Shown here piece after piece: positions 35,495 to 46,185 of a DNA stretch of 64,000 nucleotides. The notes under the pieces are model-generated. The model saw only the letters and a program-made list of their open reading frames with translations. It was not told the DNA's origin and did no database searches. The DNA comes from Homarus americanus (Eukaryota > Arthropoda > Malacostraca > Decapoda > Nephropidae), in the NCBI RefSeq assembly GCF_018991925.1, contig NW_024754827.1:62001-126000 (forward strand), given 5' to 3'. The position numbers and the translations under genes were made by a program. Position 1 is the stretch's first letter, and each line of letters begins with the position of its first letter.

Positions 35495-36335
35495 CAATAA
35501 AAGTTTAACGTTTAACTCAATAAATTTCATCTTAACTCCCCAAAAATAATTGTTCCCGCCAAAAGAGTCACAGCTGAAACAAAAAAACAATTCCTCATAC
35601 GCCCGGCAGAGAAGTTGTGCTACAATTGGCCTGTTGCCAGTAGAGCGACTCAAACTATCGTACAGTATTTTGTTTTCTTTTGTTTACTCTGTTTACAAAG
35701 CCAGGCAAAATCAGAGTCGTTAAAATCAGGAAGTACATCTCTCTGGGTATTTCCGTCGACACACGTGACTGTTTGAACCGAGGCGAGGATTACAAGACCT
35801 TCCCAGCTGTATATAATTAACTGGGTTTTATTGTTGTCAACCGGAGAGGAAATTACCCGCGAAAACCTCTCTTCCCTGACGCGGAATTTCGCCTCTATGA
35901 CCTCACGCCATTGGTCTTTCTTCCCCCCAGGTCATTTATCAACGGGAGTGGAGATTATAAAGGCGGTGTGTCCTCCATACAGCGCCATTACAAAGTTGGG
36001 TCGACTCACAACCTCCAGGGGATAAGCTGCCTCCAGACATCAGGAATTAGATAAATGATTCGACTAGACTGTTGCGGGGATAATAACTAGGAGGAAATTT
36101 AATGGTTTTTTTTTTTAGTGTTCAGTGAAGCTCTAGTAACGTTATGAATGGTGGAGAGATAATTGAAGAGCGAAGTTTACGAGACCGCTATAGGGTTTTA
36201 CATAAAGGTATCTGTTATAATAAAAGAACGTGTCTGGCTGTGGGGGTGCCTGTCTGTCTGTCTGTCTGTTTCAGCCATAGCTCTAAAACAGATGCAATTA
36301 GAGACGTGAAACATGACACACACATATATTGGGTA
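35495..36335. other. Unique spacer of more balanced composition
   Basis: One of the longest non-repetitive, less AT-skewed stretches. A 64-codon frame at 35831-36025 and TTATAAAGG near 35955 are the only things of note. A hidden exon or promoter is possible but not supported. Confidence 0.45.
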
Positions 36336-36337
36336 CC

Positions 36338-36375
36338 AAGGTTAGGTTAGGTTAGGTTAGGTTAGGTTAGGTTAA
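36338..36375. repeat. Short (TTAGG)n array
   Basis: Seven GGTTA units. G-rich strand on plus. Confidence 0.9.
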
Positions 36376-36554
36376 TTTTAAGGCGAAATAATCTGACGGG
36401 GCTAATCTTAACGTCATCTGAAAAAAATACTCTTATAAAAAAGGATTCACTAATGGGTTGTTTTGTTAAAGATTATGGCGTGTTAAGGGCCTGATGAGAG
36501 TAATTTAGTGTAAGAACCTGATAAAAATAGTGACTTTTGTTTTAACATTAAATT

Positions 36555-36588
36555 AGGTCAGGTCAGGTCAGGTCAGGTCAGGTTAATT
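36555..36588. repeat. (GGTCA)n telomere-variant array
   Basis: Begins TTAGG, then five AGGTC units, then GGTTA. Same 5 bp period as TTAGG with one base changed. Confidence 0.9.
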
Positions 36589-36671
36589 CACTATTGTTTT
36601 ATCCTCAATTATCGCCACCACAAAGTCTAAATCAGTGGTTTCAACACTTAGCTTCGTCCGGTCTGGCCTCA

Positions 36672-36676
36672 CAAAG

Positions 36677-36717
<41 letters not shown>

Positions 36718-36721
36718 GAGG
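36672..36721. repeat. (GAAA)n/(GA)n microsatellite
   Basis: GAAA units passing into GA. Confidence 0.95.
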
Positions 36722-36876
36722 CTATTGTAAGACACCAATAATGAATTAATTAAGATTGACCAAGGGTTCCCGCCAGAATAAACGACGGAGACCTGACGGA
36801 TGGTGTCGGATGGTGACGGATTGTGTTGCACGGATGACAATTGCTGGATAACACGACGGATTGTGCTAAGACGTTT

Positions 36877-36877
<1 letters not shown>

Positions 36878-36915
<38 letters not shown>

Positions 36916-37115
36916 TTCCTATCTCCCTCTCTCCCTCTCATCCTCCTATCCTCCCTCTCATCCTCCCTCTTATCCCCTCTCATCCTCCCTCTCCCTCCTC
37001 ATCCTCCTCCCTCCCCATCTCATCCCTCTCTCCGCCTCATCCTCCCTCTCTCCCTCCCTCTCCCTCTCATCCTCTCCCCCTCTCATCCTCCCTCTCTCCC
37101 TCCCTCTCACCCTCG
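36878..37115. repeat. (CT)n and CTCATCCTCC minisatellite
   Basis: CT run at 36878-36912, then imperfect CTCTCATCCTCCCTC units to 37115. Open frames are S/L/P artefacts. Confidence 0.92.
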
Positions 37116-37195
37116 GTCTGAGACACTTTTAGATTGACATTACCGCTGACAGATATTGTGGTACTGTGGCTCGTCTTATGATATGGTGGAGTTGT

Positions 37196-37797
37196 TTCTG
37201 TTTGTCTTCTTGTTTGTCTTCTTCGTTTGTCTTCTCGTTTGTCTTCTTCTCGTTTGTCTTCTTCTCGTTTGTCTTCTTCTTGTTTGTCTTCTTCTTGTTT
37301 GTCTTCTTCTCGTTTGTCTTCTCGTTTGTCTTCTTCTGTCTTCTTCTCGTTTGTCTTCTTCTCGTTTGTCTTCTTCTTGTTTGTCTTCTTCTCGTTTGTC
37401 TTCTTCTTGTTTGTCTTCTTCTCGTTTGTCTTCTTCTCGTTTGTCTTCTTCTCGTTTGTCTTCTTCTTGTTTGTCTTCTTCTCGTTTGTCTTCTTCTCGT
37501 TTGTCTTCTTCTTGTTTGTCTTCTTCTTGTTTGTCTTCTTCTCGTTTGTCTTCTTCTCGTTTGTCTTCTTCTCGTTTGTCTTCTTCTCGTTTGTCTTCTT
37601 CTTGTTTGTCTTCTTCTTGTTTGTCTTCTTCTTGTTTGTCTTCTTCTTGTTTGTCTTCTTCTTGTTTGTCTTCTTCTTGTTTGTCTTCTTCTCGTTTGTC
37701 TTCTTCTTGTTTGTCTTCTTCTCGTTTGTCTTCTTCCCGTTTGTCTTCTTCTCGTTTGTCTTCTTCTCGTTTGCCTTCTTCTCGTTTGTCTTGTATA
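37196..37797. repeat. 15 bp tandem array, 600 bp
   Basis: About 40 copies of TTTGTCTTCTTCTCG, the penultimate base alternating C/T and the first few units shorter. Because 15 is divisible by three and the unit has no stop in any plus frame, all three plus frames are open for 200+ codons. These are sequence-composition artefacts, not overlapping genes. Confidence 0.97.
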
Positions 37798-37799
37798 GA

Positions 37800-38455
37800 A
37801 TATTAAAACACGTAAGAGGAGGAAATGAATAGAGAAATAGACAAAAATGGATGAAAATGGAAATAAGAAAATAAGTAAAAAGAAAGTATATTAGAAAAAA
37901 AAATTAAAGTGAAAGGTGAAACAGAAGAATGAGAAAGAAAGGGAGGGGGAAAGTTATGGAAGATAAAATAAGAGAAAAGAGAAAGAAAGTGAAAGAGAAA
38001 CGGTGAAAGTAAAAACAAATGGGGAAAGTTGAGTTGATATGTAGAAAAGAAAATAAGAGTAGAGAAAGTAAGTAAAAAAAAGACGAAGGAAAAAAGTAGA
38101 GAAAGTAAGACATATGATGAAAGTTAGGATGAGATTTTAGGCGTAGGTAAACCAGAGAGAAAGGGAGAGAGAAAGGAGAAGAAAGGTGGTGAAAATTAAG
38201 ACAAATTGTAAAAGTGAGACGAGTGGTGAAAGGAAAACAATTAGTGAAAGTAGGACAAGTGGTGAAAGTTGGGTTTAGGGAGGGAGGGAGAAAGGGGAGG
38301 GAGGGAGAGAGGAAGAGGAGGAGGATGAGGAGGAAGGAAGGGGAGGAGGGTAAGGAGGGGGGAAGAGGAGGATGGAAGGAAGGAGAGAGGAAAAGCAGGG
38401 GGATGGAAATAGAAAGTAAAGGAAAGGAAAGGAAGTAGGAGAGAGAGAGAGAGAT
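37800..38455. repeat. Long purine-rich tract
   Basis: About 650 bases dominated by AGAAAG, GAAAGT and GGGAGG words on plus. A loose period containing GTGAAAGT and GGACAAGTGGTGAAAGT is visible at 38190-38275, then GGAGGGAGG sequence. The minus strand has a 220-codon open frame of S/F/L-rich low complexity. Confidence 0.85.
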
Positions 38456-38519
38456 TCTGCATGATTCGGCCAACTTTAAACGTGAGACAAACTGCTTATT
38501 GCCCATCGACCGAAGATAT

Positions 38520-38945
38520 AGTCTACCCTTCACTCCTTCCCAGCTTCTCTCACTCCCTTCCTTCATTCCTCCCTCTCTCCTTCCCTCCTTATCTCACTTA
38601 CTCCCTTCCACCCTTCCTTTCTACCTACCTTCCTCCCACTCTCCCTTCCTCCTTCCCACTCTGACTACCTCCCTCCCTACTTACCTCCTCCTCTCTACCT
38701 ACCTCCTTCTCTCCCTCAATCTCTCCCCCTCTCTACCTACCTCCTATTCTCCCTCAATCTCTCCCCCTCTCTGCCTACCTCCTTCTCTCCCTCAATCTCT
38801 CCCTTTCTCTCAGTTACCTCCTTCTCTCCCTCAATCTCTCCCTCTCTCAGTTACCTCCTTCTCTCCCTCAATCTCTCCCCCTCTCTACCTACCTCCTTCT
38901 CTCCCTCAATCTCTCCCTTTCTCTCAGTTACCTCCCTTCCTCTTT
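38520..38945. repeat. Pyrimidine minisatellite, about 36-38 bp
   Basis: From about 38690, units of CTACCTCCTTCTCTCCCTCA plus CTCTCCC-type tails. Two tail types (CTCTCTACC and TTTCTCTCAG) alternate. Strand composition is the reverse of the preceding tract. Confidence 0.9.
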
Positions 38946-39079
38946 CACCGATACTGTGTCCAAGTTTTTCAAAGATGCTTCCAAAAGTTTTACAGACACG
39001 TGCTGGGTGTATAAACCTGTCCTATGAGTATAGAGTTAGGGGGAAGTTCACGTCTAACTTCGTGTAATAGGTAAAGCCG

Positions 39080-39080
39080 T

Positions 39081-39137
<57 letters not shown>

Positions 39138-39149
39138 AGAGAGAGAGAT
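39080..39149. repeat. (GA)n microsatellite
   Basis: GA run with GGGAGG interruption near the right end. Confidence 0.97.
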
Positions 39150-39327
39150 GTACACATAGATCCCCCTCCCAATCCTCGCTCTTGTGTACGGGTCAAACAG
39201 TCACGTCTATAAACAATGGTAAAAAAAAAAATATTTGTGATTTGTTTTGCTTTATTGTTTTTGTTCGGCTATATAAAGACAACAGGTTACCATACATATT
39301 GTTTTGAGGTTGATGATTTCTTGTTAG

Positions 39328-39332
<5 letters not shown>

Positions 39333-39363
<31 letters not shown>

Positions 39364-39530
39364 TATCATGGTTCTCTCTCTCTCTCTCTCGCTTAACCAT
39401 CACACACACACACTTGTTCCCCTCTTACGCCCCTGTCCGTCCCTCCCTCCTTCCTTTCTTCTTTCCTCCTTCCCTCCCTTCTTTCTTTCCCCCTTCCCCC
39501 CCTCCTTCCTTCCCTCCTTCCCTCCCTCAC
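39333..39530. repeat. (ATT)n, (CT)n and pyrimidine tract
   Basis: ATT at 39333-39365, a short CT run near 39374-39390, an AC run near 39402, then CCTTCC-rich sequence to 39530. Confidence 0.92.
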
Positions 39531-39678
39531 CATAAATATGATCAGAAGGATAAAGCCTAGATAATTATTTGGCCTCTGTGTACTAATCTTAGTTAATCAT
39601 AATTTAGCTATACTAATTCTTCCCAGAATAATAAATTACCCTCAGTAGTGGAGTTATATAATTAGGGGTCGTAATTAT

Positions 39679-39679
<1 letters not shown>

Positions 39680-39746
<67 letters not shown>
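39680..39746. repeat. (GT)n microsatellite
   Basis: Pure GT run of about 66 bases. Confidence 0.98.
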
Positions 39747-39749
<3 letters not shown>

Positions 39750-40145
39750 AATCTACTGTAATTTACCGATTAGTTGTGTACTAATTAATTTAACGACTAT
39801 AACCTGTTTTAACTGCTGAGTATAAACAATTTGTTGACTCAAGTTAATGAACAATATATATGAATTTATATCCATATTACATAAACTATTTTTCCGTATT
39901 ATATAAACAGTGTATTGAAGTCAGTCATTTTATAAAGTATCTCTTTTATATAAACAGGTTTATTTTTTACTTAATTCAGAGTCATAATAAAAAAAATCCA
40001 GGTATCGGAATTTTTCTTACATAACCCGGAAAAAAAAATCCTGTTTCTTTTTCATTGTAATTTCGTGAGATTTTTTTCTTCTTATTCTTCTTACTTTGTT
40101 AATGGTAGACTCTCAAGAGCTTTTAGGGATAATTTAAGCTGGAGT
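39750..40145. other. AT-rich spacer
   Basis: Nothing recognised. Confidence 0.5.
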
Positions 40146-40148
40146 AAC

Positions 40149-40202
<54 letters not shown>

Positions 40203-40400
40203 CCATTTATTTGCTCTTCTTCTCTTTCCATTTATCTCTCTCTCGGTCCCACATTCTCTTTATCTCTCTTAACCTTTTACTTTCACCCTTACTTTCTATT
40301 TTTACTTCTCTTACGCTTTGCATTTTAATCTCTCTCTCTCTCTCTCTCTGTATTGTGAACCTTTATTCAGATTTTCTTTTATCTTCTCTATTTCTAGTTT
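40149..40400. repeat. (CT)n microsatellite and pyrimidine flank
   Basis: CT run at 40149-40198 and a shorter one at about 40329-40349; T/C-rich between and after. Confidence 0.93.
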
Positions 40401-40479
40401 TATGAAAGAGGTTTTGTTCTATTCAGGTAAATAAACAAAAAGAAAGTTTTTTTTGTCAATTTCGTACGAGAATTATAAA

Positions 40480-40692
40480 CAGGTTTGGTTCGGTTAGGTT
40501 TGGTTAGGTTACGTTTCGTTACGTTAGGTTTGGTTAGGTTAGGTTAGGTTCGGTTACGTTTGGTTACGTTAGGTTTGGTTAGGTTACGTTTGGTTACGTT
40601 AGGTTTGGTTAGGTTAGGTTAGGTTAGGTTACGTTTGGTTACGTTAGGTTTGGTTAGGTTAGGTTTGGTTAAGTTAGGTTTGGTTAGGTTTA
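40480..40692. repeat. Variant telomere-type array: GGTTA, GGTTT, CGTTA
   Basis: About 42 units of a 5 bp period in which GGTTA alternates with GGTTT and CGTTA/GGTTC. Composite words such as TTTGGTTACGTTAGG recur, so groups of units have been amplified together. G-rich strand on plus. Confidence 0.93.
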
Positions 40693-40694
40693 TT

Positions 40695-41096
40695 TTATCT
40701 TGCATATCCATTCCCACTTTTCTCCTTATTTATCATATTTCCTTCGTGTTTATTTACCCTACCCTTCCTCCCCCTGTACCAAGGGTCACAAACAAGACAG
40801 GTTCAGGCCTCTTAGTCTTGACCCTCCCCTCTGTGTCACGCTGTCACTCACGCTAAGACTAATTTCATTGTGCTTCTTGGCGTCCGTTCCTACCTGTGAT
40901 ATACGAGGCGTCTTGTTATTATGGCTGAAAATACACGCTCTGGTAACTCCTCCGCCGCTGAGTTACCAAAGTAGGTTACGTTCGTTGTTGTTGTTGGTGG
41001 TGGCGGTGGTGGTTGTGTTTGTTTCTGGTCATTGTTACTGTTATTATCGTTGTTCTTCTTTATTATTATTATCAATATAAAAAAGATATGGGATGA

Positions 41097-41098
<2 letters not shown>
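40695..41098. other. Spacer
   Basis: A short GTTGTTGTTGTTGGTGGTGG run near 40983. No gene recognised. Confidence 0.5.

Positions 41099-41140
<42 letters not shown>
41099..41140. repeat. (AG)n microsatellite
   Basis: Pure AG run of 42 bases followed by A/G-rich sequence to about 41280. Confidence 0.97.
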
Positions 41141-41143
<3 letters not shown>

Positions 41144-41284
41144 ACAAGAAAAATGACAAAGAGAAAAAGACAAAAAGAAATAAAATTAATGACACAGAGA
41201 AGAAAGAACGAAACAGAACATAAAGATAAATAATAAAGAAAGTAATATAACCAGAAGGAAAAGTAAATAAAAATAAAACAAGAG

Positions 41285-41715
41285 ACGATACAAGGCACAC
41301 CAGGGTTCACTCAGGTAACCATCTCAGGTGCGTCCGACGGAGGCGTGATGGGGCACTTAGGTGTTGCACGAGTCCACCGCCTCACCACCAAACAGGACCT
41401 TCCCGATCCCCATTCACGTCTCCTAGTGTCTTAAGCGTTCACATACACTTCCCCAAGTATGTCTTACGGTCTTTAAGTGCCCAGCTGAGAGTGGAAGCCG
41501 AGGCCCTCTTGAGTGCAGGCGTAAAGGGGGAAGAGAGTGAGTGTGTGGGAAGGTTCCGTTGACAGCATTTAGACTCGGGTTCATCGGTGCACGAGAAAAA
41601 CAAAAGCAACTCGTGTGTGTTCAAGAATCGCAAACCTCTGCTGCCAGGTAATGAATCTATAGCAGCGAGCAGGTACTCCCCGACGGCCCACAGGTGGTTC
41701 AGAAAATGGATTGGC
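41285..41715. other. Unique spacer
   Basis: Balanced composition, no recognisable coding or RNA feature. Confidence 0.5.
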
Positions 41716-41719
41716 GAGG

Positions 41720-41972
41720 ACGGGGGAGTAGAGGGGGGAGGGGGGAGGATGGCTCAGGTAATGTGGCTGTGAGGAGGGGAGAGGTTGGTGGGAGGGAGGA
41801 GGAGGAGGAGAGGTTGTTGGAAGGGAAGAGGAAGCTTTAGATTGGTGGGAGGGAGGAATAGGGAAGAGATTAGAAGGAGAGAGGTTGGTGGGAGGGAAAA
41901 GGAGGAAGAGGAGAAGGAAAGAGGAGGAGGAGGAGAAGGAGAGAGGAGCAGGAGGAGGAGGAGGAGGCCGCC
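41720..41972. repeat. Purine-rich G/A tract
   Basis: Imperfect units of GGTTGGTGGGAGGGA with GGAGGAGGAG between. Confidence 0.88.
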
Positions 41973-41974
41973 AC

Positions 41975-42485
41975 TGTTGAGGACTACCTAGTAACTATTA
42001 TGACGTGTTACCCATGTGTGTGTATACCTGACGAGCACCTGGGGCCTCCGAGTCTCTTAATGCCGCACCATAACAAAAATAAAACACAACACCTATACGA
42101 GAAATCAGCTACGTCAGGCGATCACAACCTACGCCAGACGAAACTCTCAATTACCATCTACCTACAACTGGGAAACTTTCACATGATACAAATATTATAT
42201 CTGACGAGGCGAGTTTTCCCTTCTTCTTTGTCGTTGATTGATGGAAACTTTCTATTTTCTGCAGGTATTCACAAATGACCCTCCTACCTGTACCAGCGTC
42301 AGGGTACAGACAGGTAAGTGGTTTGTCTTTCCCAGCAACACAGACAACAGACTCAGGTAAGTGGCTGTTATATCAGACTAATGAGAAGTATATAAGACAC
42401 ATATATAGTCCAGGTGTCTCAGTAATGGTGGTGGTGTTTCATTTGGTGTTCTCAGGTGTGTCTCACTGTTGTGTTGGTGTTGTTG
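41975..42485. other. Unique spacer
   Basis: A 92-codon open frame at 42000-42278 has mixed composition but no motif that I recognise. TACAGACAGGTAAGTGG and CAGACTCAGGTAAGTGG, about 50 bases apart near 42308 and 42350, look like a decayed duplication and each contains the splice-donor-like CAG/GTAAGT. Confidence 0.45.
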
Positions 42486-42487
42486 TC

Positions 42488-42582
42488 ACTCTCTCACTCA
42501 CTCACTCTCTCACTCGCTCACTCCCTCACTCACACACTCACACACTCACACACTCCCTCACACACACACACACACACACACC
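42488..42582. repeat. (CACT)n and (AC)n repeats
   Basis: CACTCACT, CACACT and AC units. Confidence 0.95.
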
Positions 42583-42816
42583 CAGCTTGGTCTCCCAGTA
42601 GGAATAGTTAGGAACTTTGCCCATGCCGTAATTCTGTACCCGACGCGGTTAGGCCAAGTTGCTACGTTAACGATATCCAAAACAGAAGTGTAATTGCTTA
42701 GTTTAGGTTAGTTGACACCTGGGGAGTGATCAGGACCCGCCAGAACCAATGAAGTTGTTTTGGTACACAACAAACTCGCTTTATTCCAGGTGTCTTGCTT
42801 CTTGTATTGTTGGTTG

Positions 42817-42846
42817 TAATAATAATAATAACAAAAACAACAACAC

Positions 42847-42890
<44 letters not shown>

Positions 42891-42970
42891 TTAATACTAG
42901 TACTACCACTGTTATTATTATTATTATTATTATTATTAGTATTATTGTTATTATTATTATTATTATTATT
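42817..42970. repeat. Inverted (AAT)n ... (ATT)n pair
   Basis: AAT repeats at about 42817-42890 and ATT repeats at about 42914-42970 separated by about 24 unique bases. The arms are complementary over more than 50 bases, so the DNA can form a long AT-rich hairpin or cruciform. Confidence 0.96.
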
Positions 42971-42974
42971 CCTC

Positions 42975-43645
42975 TGAGAGAAAACGAGATTAATGACGAT
43001 TTCTTTCCCTTGATAGTTCGGTAAATGTTGCGCCCGCACATACGCCCGCACGCACTCACTCACTCAAGTACCTTCTACCGTAGACAACATAAGAAGTAAT
43101 CGTGACCCATTATTTCACACTATCCTTTCTAAAAGCTTATCTCTCTTTACTTTCTCTCCATCTTTACTTTCTCTCCTTTTTGTGAATTGGTTTTCACTTT
43201 TCCTATTTTTACCTTCTAATGCAAATCGAATTTTCACTTTGACTTTCTTTTCATTACTTTCTTTTTTTAACTTCCACTTTTGATTCAGCTTTATACTTTC
43301 TCTCCTCTACTTTCTCCTTTGTCTTTATTTACTGTATTACATCAACCATATTTAAAAAAGTATTTCTTATATTTATCTATATCATCAAAATTCATTTATT
43401 TTTTATCTTCTCTCCATTATTATCTGTTTTGCCTCTTACCTTCATTCATTTCTATTATCTTCCACGAACTAATAACCTCTTCTCTCTTTCTTTATTTCGT
43501 ATTCTTCATTCATTTGTCCCTCACCTCATTTATTACCACCTTCCTCCATCTACTCACTACTTCTCCTCACTTTCCTTATTCATGTTATTCATTATTCACT
43601 CTTTTTCCATCCACCTTCATTCATTACTGCCATCTCCTATCAACC
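42975..43645. other. Spacer, T/C-rich
   Basis: From about 43125 the plus strand is T/C-rich (TTTCTCTCC, TTCATTCA words). Open frames reaching 157 codons are compositional. Confidence 0.55.
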
Positions 43646-43649
43646 AATT

Positions 43650-43686
<37 letters not shown>
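43650..43686. repeat. (CT)n microsatellite
   Basis: Pure CT run of about 36 bases. Confidence 0.97.
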
Positions 43687-43687
<1 letters not shown>

Positions 43688-43799
43688 TTCTTCTCATTCT
43701 GGTTTGTTTATCAAGCGAACTGATTCATTGCAACATGCTAATCAACTTGGCGCGGGAAAGTCTGCAAAAAGTGGAACCCATGCATATTAATGGGGGACT

Positions 43800-44215
43800 C
43801 TGGATGGGAGAGGGGAGAGAGGGGAGAGAGGGGGGAGAGGGGAGAGGGGAGAGGGGTGGGAGGGAGAGAGAGGGCCTACGCTATAATTTCATTATCACCT
43901 AAAATATCAGGGCTTGTTTGCAGGTCATTCTGTTGGTGGTGTAGTGGAGGAGATGAGGAGGTGGGAGAGGAGGGGTAGGAGGAGGTAGGTGGGGAGAAGA
44001 GAGGTGGGGAGAAGAGAGGTGGGGAGAAGGGGAGTTATTGGGGGAGAAGAGGTTAGGAAGGGAGAAAGAGAATGAGATAATAATTGGAAGCATCGAGAGA
44101 GACGAAGGAAGAGTAGGCATAGGTAGATAGGAAGAGGGATAAGAGAAGAGAACTAGTTAGGAGAAAGGGAGGTATGGTAGGTGAGGAGAGGAGGGATAGG
44201 AGACGTTAGGGAACA
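43800..44215. repeat. Purine-rich G/A tract
   Basis: GGGAGAGAGG units at 43800-43878 and three tandem copies of GAGAGGTGGGGAGAA near 43996-44032, continuing as AGGAAGAG sequence. Confidence 0.85.
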
Positions 44216-44287
44216 CCTCATCATTATTTAGTTCCAGTCAACAACAAAAAAAAGTTACCTAATCACTTTACCTTTTTTACTAGATTA

Positions 44288-44418
44288 ATTATGTATGTAT
44301 GTATGTATGTAAATGTATGTATGTATGTATGTATGTAAATGTATGTATGTATGTATGTAAGTATGTATGTATGTATGTATGTATGTATGTATGTATGTAT
44401 GTATGTATGTATGTATGT
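44288..44418. repeat. (GTAT)n microsatellite, 131 bp
   Basis: GTAT units with AAAT interruptions at about 44309 and 44336. Confidence 0.97.
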
Positions 44419-44504
44419 GTTTTGATATTTTTCCTTTGTTCTCTTAGGCTTCAGAATGGTTAGAATCGAAGGCAAAAATCTCTTGTCTCAGCCCTGACAC
44501 ACGT

Positions 44505-44800
44505 CCATCCACTCACACACGCTCTCTCGTCACACCACGCCACACCCTGCCGTCACACCACGCCACACCCCCACCAGTGTTGTGTACCAGAGTGTTACGT
44601 AAAAACCCACACGACTTAACAAAACAGATACCAATATGAAGGCGACTAATATATTTACTATATATAAGTGTCGGATAATAGCGTTCGTTTCCAAAATTCT
44701 TCAGCCATATATACTATCATCAAACACTACTGACACTATACACACTATAAGTATACACTATATACACTATAAGTATACACTATATACACTATATTATATA
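44505..44800. repeat. Two small tandem repeats
   Basis: CGTCACACCACGCCACACC twice near 44530-44570. Then ATAAGTATACACTATATACACT, a 22 bp unit shown here in prose as two halves (ATAAGTATAC and ACTATATACACT), about 2.5 copies at 44740-44795. Confidence 0.85.
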
Positions 44801-44901
44801 AATTAAGTGCACTGTGATATAAATTGCCCTTATAATTAACCCTGTATGTATGTCATGTATTTTGATTATCAAATTTGAAATGTAATTTGATATCATCTCT
44901 T

Positions 44902-44980
44902 ATCATGGCTTGATCTATGACCTCTTAACATGACCTGGCCTATGACCTCTTAACATGACCTGATCTATAACCTCTTAACA
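44902..44980. repeat. 27 bp TGACCT-type repeat, left part
   Basis: Three copies of a unit containing TATGACCTCTTAACATGACC. The array stops at TTAACA (44980) where a LINE begins and resumes at TAACATGAGCTGACC (47506), with the same unit. Confidence 0.85.
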
Positions 44981-45371
44981 AGTTTTGATGCTAGTAATGA
45001 TCACAAAGGCAGGGAGTTATAACCTAAACGCGACAAAGAGAGGACTCAGATCACGACTAACTTAAATGTCGATTCCACAAACAGTAGAAGTATGAGAAAT
45101 AAAATGGATGAAATCAGGGCGTTGGTATGTACTGAAAAAAAAAAGATAAAATAGCATTGACTGAAACATGGATAAACCTAGACTCACGTGAGTTACCTGT
45201 CGAATAATATATAAAAGGTTAAAAATTATTCCATGCCGATAGACAGATTAGGAAAGGGCTTTCGTACATAGCAAAGTCTGTATAGTAGGCGACTTTAACT
45301 TTAGTCAAATAGATTGGACCGACCTTAGGGGATTTCAATGTACATCACAGAGAGTGGCTTGGTTCTGCAGG

Positions 45372-45690
45372 GAATGAACCAGGTGGAGCTGAGGCACTGG
45401 TTTTTTTTCTTACTTAATGTTCTGGAACAAATAATTAAACACCCTACACGCGTTCCAGATCGACACGATCAACTTGCTAACATTCTTGATCTTTGTTTTA
45501 CCTCTAACCCCTCACACTATTCATACTCAAATTCAGCCCCCTTAGGTCTTCTGATCACAATTTTATTTCGAATTAATCAGACTGGTGATCAGCTCTCCTA
45601 CTGCACCCATCTTTAGTCATCAGAAACAGAGGATTTTCTTGAAACATTCCAAGATGTTTCCTGGTCAACATGTAGCCGAACCCACCCGGG
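45372..45690 (+). mobile_element. Second, different LINE endonuclease fragment
   Basis: Between the VGDFN and NNILDLVL motifs of the host LINE lies another copy of the same endonuclease region with a different sequence: KHPTRVPDRHDQ (about 45438-45473), ANILDLCFTSNPSHYSYSN (about 45477-45533) and APLG. The longer PTRVPDR...ANTLDLFFTSNP...PLGSSDH wording belongs to another Jockey/CR1-type family common in invertebrates; the host copy has the shorter NNILDLVL form. The 92-codon open frame at 45338-45616 is the part still readable. Either a nested insertion or a template-switch chimera; edges are approximate. Confidence 0.65.
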
Positions 45691-46185
45691 GTAATAATAT
45701 ACTAGATTTAGTTCTGCCAGAGAAAATATTATTAGTTATGTCGAGGTAGGGAACTAACTAGCTAAAGGCACCCACAATGAACCGAGATTCAAAGAAGAAC
45801 TTAAATGTCAGTCGCAAGGAAAATTACGTTAAAGTCACGGATTTCAGAAGGGCAAACTTTGATAGGTTGAAATGGCAGCTGAGAGAAGGGGTATTACGTT
45901 TGGGGGTGAACTACGTGGCCTCACTTTACCGCGTGACCTGACAACGCTAACCTCACAAAATATGAAGGCTGAGGATGACCCGTCTACGAGATTCAGGGTT
46001 GACGAGTTCCACAACATTTTAGTCAGACAGAATATACCATACAGAAAACTCAGATCAAACAACACTGACCCCAAATGGATATATAATTATTTAAAGAATA
46101 TTATTGGACAAAGGAAGGCTATAGGTAGGAGAATAAATCGCGGTGAAGTCTACCTCCGAGATTATTATAAGGTATTGTAGGTAAA

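Noticed and set aside
35831..36025. TATA-like promoter and first exon near 35.9 kb
   Set aside because: TTATAAAGG alone is too common in AT-rich DNA; no initiator or coding continuation seen.
37166..37832. Three overlapping 200+ codon ORFs
   Set aside because: All three frames of one 15 bp tandem repeat; composition only.
37904..38566. 220-codon minus-strand ORF
   Set aside because: S/F/L/P-rich low-complexity translation of a pyrimidine strand, no motif.
42308..42368. Paired CAGGTAAGT splice donors
   Set aside because: They lie in two related words that look like a duplication, and no exon-like frame is attached.
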